From: Haliclystus octoradiatus
Taxonomy: Eukaryota; Cnidaria; Staurozoa; Stauromedusae; Haliclystidae
DNA: 64,000 nt
NCBI GenBank assembly: GCA_916610825.1
Contig: OU744447.1
Coordinates: forward strand, 12,693,751 to 12,757,750
Reading direction: 5' to 3'
Part shown: positions 60,101 through 64,000 of the stretch, in pieces
Layout of the letters: each line of letters begins with the position of its first letter
Position numbering within the stretch: position 1 is the first letter of the stretch
Position numbers and translations under genes: made by a program
The notes under the pieces: model-generated
Database searches by the model: none
The model's input: the letters and a program-made list of their open reading frames with translations, nothing else
Told to the model about the DNA's origin: nothing

Positions 60101-63100
60101 GTTAGGGTTTCTTTCGTCCGCGTCCCAATCATGATAGTACAGTTTTAAAACGCATTGACTGTGGGTCTTGCTTGTCTGATTGTACCAACCTGAACAAACT
60201 TTCGCATCATTCGATTGAACAAACCCAGCACTTGAGTACTAGGTAACGACATCTCTTTCTATAATGACACAAGAGAGAACAAGGTCAATGTACTGTCATG
60301 AAGTAACATCATATCATCAATACCAACACATGCAGAATTTAGCAGAAATAAATAAAAGGTTGCATCCAAATTTTTCAAATGCTGACACAGTATTCTAGTA
60401 CAGCAGTGCGAGAACGAAAGTTATCGACCTTCTGTTCCGTAAATCACACCCTTGAGCACCCCAAACAGATAGTCAAGTGAGAAGCAGTTGACTTGTGTTT
60501 GGTTGAATTTGACATGGAAAGTTTTTGATTTCGAAATTCTCAAGATGTTAGAGAGATCGATACAGGGTCTTGAGAGAATAGAAATCCTATATAGATTGAT
60601 CCCTGAAAGATAAGCTGAAGTCTTGGGCTTGCATATTTTGTTCTAAATTCTTTGTAAATTTCTATAAATGTTAAAACCCTCAGTAAACTTTGTCTGATAC
60701 TGAGGTGAATATTTAATGTTCACAAGAAAATAATTAATTGCTTGCTCATTAATCGGGAAGTGACAAAATCGGGAAGAAAATATTAGAATTTTATAAGGTA
60801 AGTTTACTGAGCAATTTGCTGAATTAATGTGTCAAATCTGTATTCTCACAAACAATTAACATTGGGGAAAGGATGGTAGAAGTTCCTTACCATAAAAGAT
60901 AAAAGTGGCACGCCCTTACCTGTGCCACGAGTTTAGTAGATTACTGTACGAGGGAAGCAGACTTACCGATACATCGTCGACGGATTTGCGTTGTAAGCCC
61001 ATGCCAAGAAGTATAGCCTGTAATTATAAATGACACAACACAATGAGTCAGCGTTCAATATCCAACATTCCAATACAATTCAGAAAATTACATAACGAAA
61101 ATTACTTCAGAAATCTGAGGACAAGTGTCTGAGTCCGTGGGTTCAAAGTTTCAGATTATTCGAAGCTCAACACAGTCATGATAACAGCTTTCAATATCTA
61201 ATTTCGATGGTTGATTGAGTGAGAGGTAGAGAGTGAATAGAATAGAATAGTACATTGGCAATCGAAAGACCGCTCATGCTGCAATGAAATCTTCTGTATA
61301 TTGCAGCGCCTCTGGCTCCAACCACAAATGAGCAAGCAGATTACATTAAGCCCTGGGTTAGATACCGATTGCACAGCAGAACAGAAACTCAGCACAATTA
61401 TAATGATGTACAAAACATACCGATTGTACTGCAGAAAGAGACAGCTCGTTTTTGCCAAGAAAGTACAATGTAGCAACTACAAAACGATACCAAATAACAA
61501 AAATATAATATCATGTCAATTTACTAGTCTACGCATTTCTTGTCCCCTCCCTTCCCCCGGAAATTCTAAACTCGTATCAAGAGTGTTTTATGTTGGAGGA
61601 CTGTGTGAAAATTTAGAGGTCAGGTTTGCGAGGGGAACATGAGGAGGAAGACATAATTATTTGCCTAACTAATCTATATATCCTAAAATGTGAATTCTAA
61701 ATGTTGACCCCACGTTTACTCAAGTTTAATGAGTCTGTACGCATTCAGCTAGAATTCACAGACGTATGATTCGCATTGTTGCAAGTTGTTTGTTTGAAAA
61801 TTTTGTACGAGAGCAGTATTTTGTTAATAGTCAAAATTCAGCTCTAAGTGGGGTATGACAACGTGCTTCTTTACATTTACTCAACGAGACTATCCTGAAA
61901 TAATAACTTAGATTACTATAGCTCATAATTAAATACACTTACCTGTCGGTAATAAATCCATAATTAGATGATAATCAACCATGTTTTGAGAGTAAAGTTC
62001 GAGGCGTTTTAGATCGTATGGTGTAAAAGAGAAGTCCAACTCATTCTTATTCAAGTCTATAATATCAAACAAACAAAAGCATACAGTGACAACCAACCAG
62101 CTCTGTTGTTCTCGTCTCATAAGACATTCCAAGACAATGTCAATGGTATTGCCGTTAGGGTCTACTACACCTGAACCTGGGATCCTGATGAATGGGGACT
62201 GAATTTGGTATTACCGTTAGGGTCTACCATACATGAACAATGGGTCCTGATGAACGGGGATCGAATTGGCAAGGGAGCAATTTGAGGTTAGCATTCAGCA
62301 ACGTGGTAAAGAACAAATGTGGATTTCAACATTAGATGTTAATACCAATTTGGAATTGGGCTGTTTCCATTCATTTGATCAGTAAATTCAATTGCATTCT
62401 TGCATTACGACAAAACACATCGCAATATCGCATCAGTCAACAGTAAATCAGTAAATTTTGATACGTCACGCATGGCGCTGCTGTGCAGTATAGTCAATAC
62501 GAAGAACGCTTTCTTGCCCATTTATTACAGAACGATAACAAATGAAACTGGAAGGTCTATTATGGGAATGAGGTACTACACGAGGCTTTCAGCACCGAAG
62601 ACTTAGTGAACATTGGAGTAAAATGTCTTTCATACATCATATAGAGGCCCTTTTAGATTCAAAACTGCCAACATTTAGGGAACAAGGGACAGAAATTCAA
62701 TTGGAGTATGGAACTTTCCAAAAGTCTTGACGAGAGATCTTCTACGAAATATGATTTCTCTATAACAGTTCATCATAACACAGACATAGACGAGAAAAAC
62801 ATTGTATAAGGGAACTTTTCAATTGATAATTTCAGGGAACGATCCCTTGGAAGAACTAGTTGATGTGGCCACATTGACCATTACCGTGTTAACGGTGTTA
62901 CACTTACGCGATGGGCTACTTTCAGCCATAATTTTGCACTGCGTTAACGATAAACCAAGAGAAGTAGGAAATGAACGAAACTGATATGATAGAAGGGTTA
63001 AGAAACGTCGACGGAAATCTATCATAAATCAGAGCAAAACACATCAATGACATCATACAATGAAAATAAAAGTAATGTGATTGGTTGAGCCAACATTAAT

Positions 63101-63923
63101 CTTTGATTTCTAGAGGTCTCTACACTCAGAGCAGCAATGATAATGAATGTCAATTACTGAATACTGATCTGAGATGAAACACTGGAAATCAGATTCAGCA
63201 TAATTAATTAGTTACGACCGTCATTGCTCTTTATATTATAATTACAATTGGACCATTCAATCAATCACACATGATTATACATTGTGTTTGTTGGTGAAAT
63301 TTTAATTAGCATAGTTTTCCAGCACAATAAATATTTCTCATTTATTTCCATTTTCACGATGGGAAACCTGTCTGCAGCAGTCAATTCAATAGAAATTTAT
63401 ACGATTTGTAACAATATGAAGTGACCATTATTGACAGACGGGTGCTCTATAGGATGACTTATAAATACACAATTTCTCACATGTTTCACTGTACCACTAT
63501 GATGCTCAGCTGAGAGTCAAAGCTGGTGTAATTTTGAGAAAGAGGATTTGAAAGAAAAGTTATAGGAGGTTCTGCTATCTAAGCCGGTGCCAAATTGCAT
63601 AGAACAGACAACACAATAGAGATACTCTCTCATTGCTTAATTAAATTTTATCAAAGAATGGCCATAGTTTTGAATAACTTCACCTTTCCAAAATGATAGC
63701 AGCCAATTTGTCGATGGATCATCAAAACGATCTTCGTGAAGGAGACGAAGCATAATGGTTGAATGTTCACCAGTTAAATCATTCTGACAAAAATAAGACA
63801 AACAAAACATCACAGACTATAAAAAAACATTTTACAATGGAGAATGAGAATACAAATTGTTCCAGTGCATTTACCGCTGTTTGTCGGATGTAAACCGGAA
63901 CGAATCCACTGCGTTTCCAGAAC
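41230..63923 (-). CDS. NAT10: RNA cytidine acetyltransferase (3' exons only)
   Basis: Eleven exons join with consistent phases: 63923-63875, 63783-63684, 63018-62908, 62056-61943, 61476-61421, 61017-60967, 60258-60190, 59264-59166, 58426-58353, 43680-43638 and 41277-41230 (stop TAG). They encode the last 270 residues of a protein that is about 1025 long in humans. NAT10 makes N4-acetylcytidine in 18S rRNA and tRNA in the nucleolus. The first exon holds the end of the GNAT acetyltransferase domain (FWKRSGFVPVYIRQTA). Next come NDLTGEHSTIML, DFRRRFLTLLSYQF and RLELYSQNMVDYHLIMDLLP, highly conserved in the family. LSLSAVQS joins ILLGMGLQRKSVDD, then LPSTQVLGLFNRMMRKF and MEPTRKTLNQEL. The tail is Lys-rich (AEKREKRDKKR, KSTKKSRK), like the nucleolar targeting tail of relatives. 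An acidic segment found in human NAT10 before the Lys tail was not located and may sit in an exon I missed in the 14.7 kb intron 58352-43681. The N-terminal exons lie beyond 64000. Confidence 0.95.
41895..41935 (+). repeat. LINE-tail word with (GTT)n
   Basis: GTTGTTGTTGTT followed by ACATTTATTTGCCAGTAT: the same tail as at 32367-32552 but on the plus strand. It lies in the last NAT10 intron. Confidence 0.4.
42773..43123. mobile_element. hAT-like MITE with perfect 8-bp target duplication
   Basis: This 351-bp element begins CAGAGGTGTA and ends TACACCTCTG. It is flanked on both sides by ATATAGAC (42765-42772 and 43124-43131). The interior repeats AGCCGGAGTC/GGAGTCGGA-type words near the left end and in the middle. 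It is in the last NAT10 intron. A fragment of the family lies at 33325-33455. Confidence 0.85.
44800..45115 (-). mobile_element. Decayed non-LTR retrotransposon 3' end
   Basis: On the minus strand HQFFNRTTP, a stop, then WNNLTDNIVTSKTFIQFKEG and LKPFDL match the usual C-terminal end of LINE ORF2 (YRxxxxWNxLPxxVVxAxxxxxFKxxL). It is followed downstream by the tail GTTTGCCAGTC near 44825-44810, related to the TTTATTTGCCAGTC tails elsewhere. An in-frame stop shows it is dead. Confidence 0.65.
45545..45740. repeat. CACAGGAAAATCCAT-ended repeat with AAGAAA/CTTGTTTTAAGC words
   Basis: It begins CACAGGAAAATCCATTTGCT. Its interior alternates TTCTTGTTTTAAGCAA, TTCTTAAAACAAGAAA and CTTGAATCAAGAAAA, so it folds on itself. 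The same words and an inverted terminal CACAGGAAAATCCATG occur at 56130-56595, and a small relative at 25119-25200. Confidence 0.55.
45985..50285. repeat. Satellite array, about 24 monomers of 178-180 bp, with higher-order duplication
   Basis: Tandem monomers contain, in order, ATGATTTATTTTGAAAAAAT, TTAGCTGAAATTCCAATTAT, GCTAAGGGTACTGATTTTGT, AATATCAACACGATAATTCA, TTTGCTAATAAATTCAAA, TTGACAAAATTACTCATGG and TAGTTAGTTTAGC. The marker TAGTTAGTTTAGC recurs every 178-180 bp. Monomers differ by roughly 5-20 percent. A block of about 1017 bp (47352-48368) recurs with no differences seen at 48792-49808, exactly 1440 bp (eight monomers) later. A 355-bp block (46287-46641) recurs at 48443-48797. The array sits entirely inside the NAT10 intron 58352-43681 and codes for nothing. 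Confidence 0.95.
50512..55665 (+). CDS. Possible unrecognised gene antisense in the NAT10 intron
   Basis: An open frame 50664-50929 ends at a good donor (TATAG/GTAAGT) in phase 2. The terminal exon 55614-55665 after TTGTTTTTCAG continues in phase and ends TAG: RVKVLDLKIDEQYFNTL. The main exon has ESNKMMYCDITTTYHWNEFF, WFVFLLALNMRDSVKCFGGH and YDIVLSLIHFSEKWTCYR, a globular, protein-like composition with good hydrophobic spacing. A start may be ATG 50730, or ATG 50512 (MQAPRYSAPPEV) whose frame stops at 50602, so either a tiny intron or a frameshift separates the two parts. I do not recognise the family. It lies just after the satellite array. It could be a genuine nested gene, a gene fragment, or a mobile-element piece. 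Confidence 0.4.
50940..52160. other. Intron sequence; no feature seen
   Basis: Within the intron of the possible plus-strand gene and of NAT10. Nothing recognised. Confidence 0.3.
52165..53580. repeat. Large foldback structure, arms up to about 500 bp
   Basis: The left side reads ATGTACCCACTAGACTGGTC, CCAAAAAACATGAAAGTTTG, GGGGTCCCAAGGCCCCTCTA and, further in, AGTTTGAAGAAAGTTTGTAA and GAAGGTCATTCTGTTGAACG. The right side has the complements in reverse order: CGTTCAACAGAATGACCTTC (53329), TTACAAACTTTCTTCAAACT, TAGAGGGGCCTTGGGACCCC, CAAACTTTCATGTTTTTTGG and GACCAGTCTAGTACCCAT. The left arm carries about 250 extra bases (52346-52604). The 640-bp centre has no recognised gene. It is likely a non-autonomous foldback transposon. 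Confidence 0.8.
53581..54330. other. Intron sequence; no feature seen
   Basis: AT-rich, nothing recognised. Confidence 0.3.
54331..54510. mobile_element. Diverged copy of the CAGTGTAACCCGC MITE family
   Basis: It begins CAGTGGAACCCGCTGTGC. The right half has CCAGGTTGCATATGTGCGAG, GTTATCGGAATTGCGCTTG and an end of ATTCCATTGTG, matching the order of words in 22523-22691 (CAGGTTGCAGATAAGCGGG, TTATCCGAATTGCACTTAAG). The ends are eroded. Confidence 0.55.
54511..55613. other. Intron sequence; no feature seen
   Basis: No repeat or exon recognised on either strand. Confidence 0.3.
56130..56595. repeat. CACAGGAAAATCCAT-type repeat, AAGAAA/TTTCTTG-rich
   Basis: Many copies of (A)AATTCAAGAAAATAT, CTTATTTCAAGAA and TTGTTTTAAGAC-like words occur. 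The right end CATGGATTTTCCTGTGTG is the inverse of the left end of the element at 45545. It may be two nested copies. Confidence 0.5.
56980..57435. repeat. (CATA)n microsatellite with regular ACCGTCACACACA interruptions
   Basis: About 455 bp of CATA repeats. The same interruption, TACCGTCACACACACATA, occurs three times, with CCG at 57073, 57185 and 57293, so spacings are 112 and 108 bp (28 and 27 repeat units). One TATA variant lies near 57143. Thr/His- or Cys/Met/Tyr-only frames on both strands are artefacts. Confidence 0.95.
57440..58340. other. NAT10 intron; one open frame of doubtful value
   Basis: After TTATTTTACAG (57523-57533) the plus strand is open to 57755 (contains RVEFWDRGLFRNSYMTRKTA). 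No partner exons or family were recognised; probably chance or a repeat. The rest shows nothing. Confidence 0.25.
58540..58873 (+). mobile_element. CCCGGGGG-family element (copy 6)
   Basis: It begins GGGGGGTGTAACTTCAAATG and ends TTGAGTTACCCCCCCCGGG. The interior ACACGGGGACGTGCCAATCA, TTGAGGGTACCTTTT and TTTTGGAGGGCAAAATTTTG words match copies at 18406-18723 (inverted), 22085-22407 and 30782-31312. It lies in the intron between NAT10 exons 59166 and 58426. Confidence 0.7.
62140..62275 (+). repeat. Local tandem duplication of about 63 bp
   Basis: The phrases TTGCCGTTAGGGTCTAC and GGGATCCTGATGAATGGGGA at 62151-62200 recur as TTACCGTTAGGGTCTACC and GGGTCCTGATGAACGGGGAT at 62213-62260, with several differences. 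It lies in the NAT10 intron between exons 62908 and 62056. Confidence 0.7.
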
Positions 63924-64000
63924 CTAGAAAATGTAACGATAGACAGAATATAGAGATGATACCAACAGAACAACCGCAGTATGAAAAGTGCAGGGTAACA

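Noticed and set aside
61427-61440. An 8-nt NAT10 microexon after CTGCAG
   Set aside because: The frame extends upstream to a better acceptor (TTTTGTAG before 61476), giving an 18-codon exon that matches the family without a gap.

Overview
This is a stretch of animal nuclear DNA. It is AT-rich, its genes are split by GT-AG introns, and its tRNA-Glu and protein families are of eukaryotic type. It carries many decayed transposons and long simple repeats. The gene content (EXOSC3, TCEANC2, a Nanos zinc finger with an N-terminal NOT1-binding-like motif, NAT10, secreted trypsin-fold proteins) fits a marine invertebrate, perhaps an invertebrate deuterostome such as a tunicate. The species cannot be fixed from the sequence alone. 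Most genes were found by joining short exons whose splice phases agree, so almost no gene appears as one open frame.

Layout. 1-3.3 kb: a broken SWIM-type gene fragment, an inverted scrap of it, and a decayed non-LTR retrotransposon, all probably inside the first intron of EXOSC3. 4.1-6.6 kb (+): the last three exons of EXOSC3 (exosome cap subunit RRP40). 8.0-11.2 kb (-): complete TCEANC2, a TFIIS N-domain protein, convergent with EXOSC3. 13.0 kb: tRNA-Glu(UUC). 14.0-16.0 kb: the 3' end of a LINE running into about 1.7 kb of (TTA)n. 16.5-27.0 kb: two trypsin-fold genes head to head. The minus-strand gene keeps the catalytic triad. The plus-strand gene has lost His and Ser (Gln and Ala) and is a complete secreted pseudoprotease. 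Between and around them are several repeat pairs in inverted orientation. 28.4-29.2 kb (-): a small two-exon gene for a secreted, N-glycosylation-rich protein. 37.2-38.0 kb (-): nanos, in one exon. 41.2-63.9 kb (-): the last eleven exons of NAT10, the RNA cytidine acetyltransferase. Its 14.7 kb intron holds a 4.3 kb array of about 180-bp satellite monomers with larger recent duplications, a (CATA)n array, a long foldback sequence, and a possible unrecognised gene on the opposite strand.

The genes are housekeeping RNA-metabolism genes (EXOSC3, TCEANC2, NAT10), a germline regulator (nanos) and secreted proteins. Nothing suggests an operon or a shared pathway. Much of the rest is mobile-element debris. 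Several short DNA transposons are intact enough to show terminal inverted repeats and target-site duplications: hAT-like with 8-bp TSDs, Harbinger-like with TTA, and Tc1/mariner-like with TA. No clearly new multi-gene system is visible. The best candidates for follow-up are the dead-protease/protease pair with its duplicated splice acceptor, the higher-order satellite in the NAT10 intron, and the unidentified gene nested antisense in that intron.
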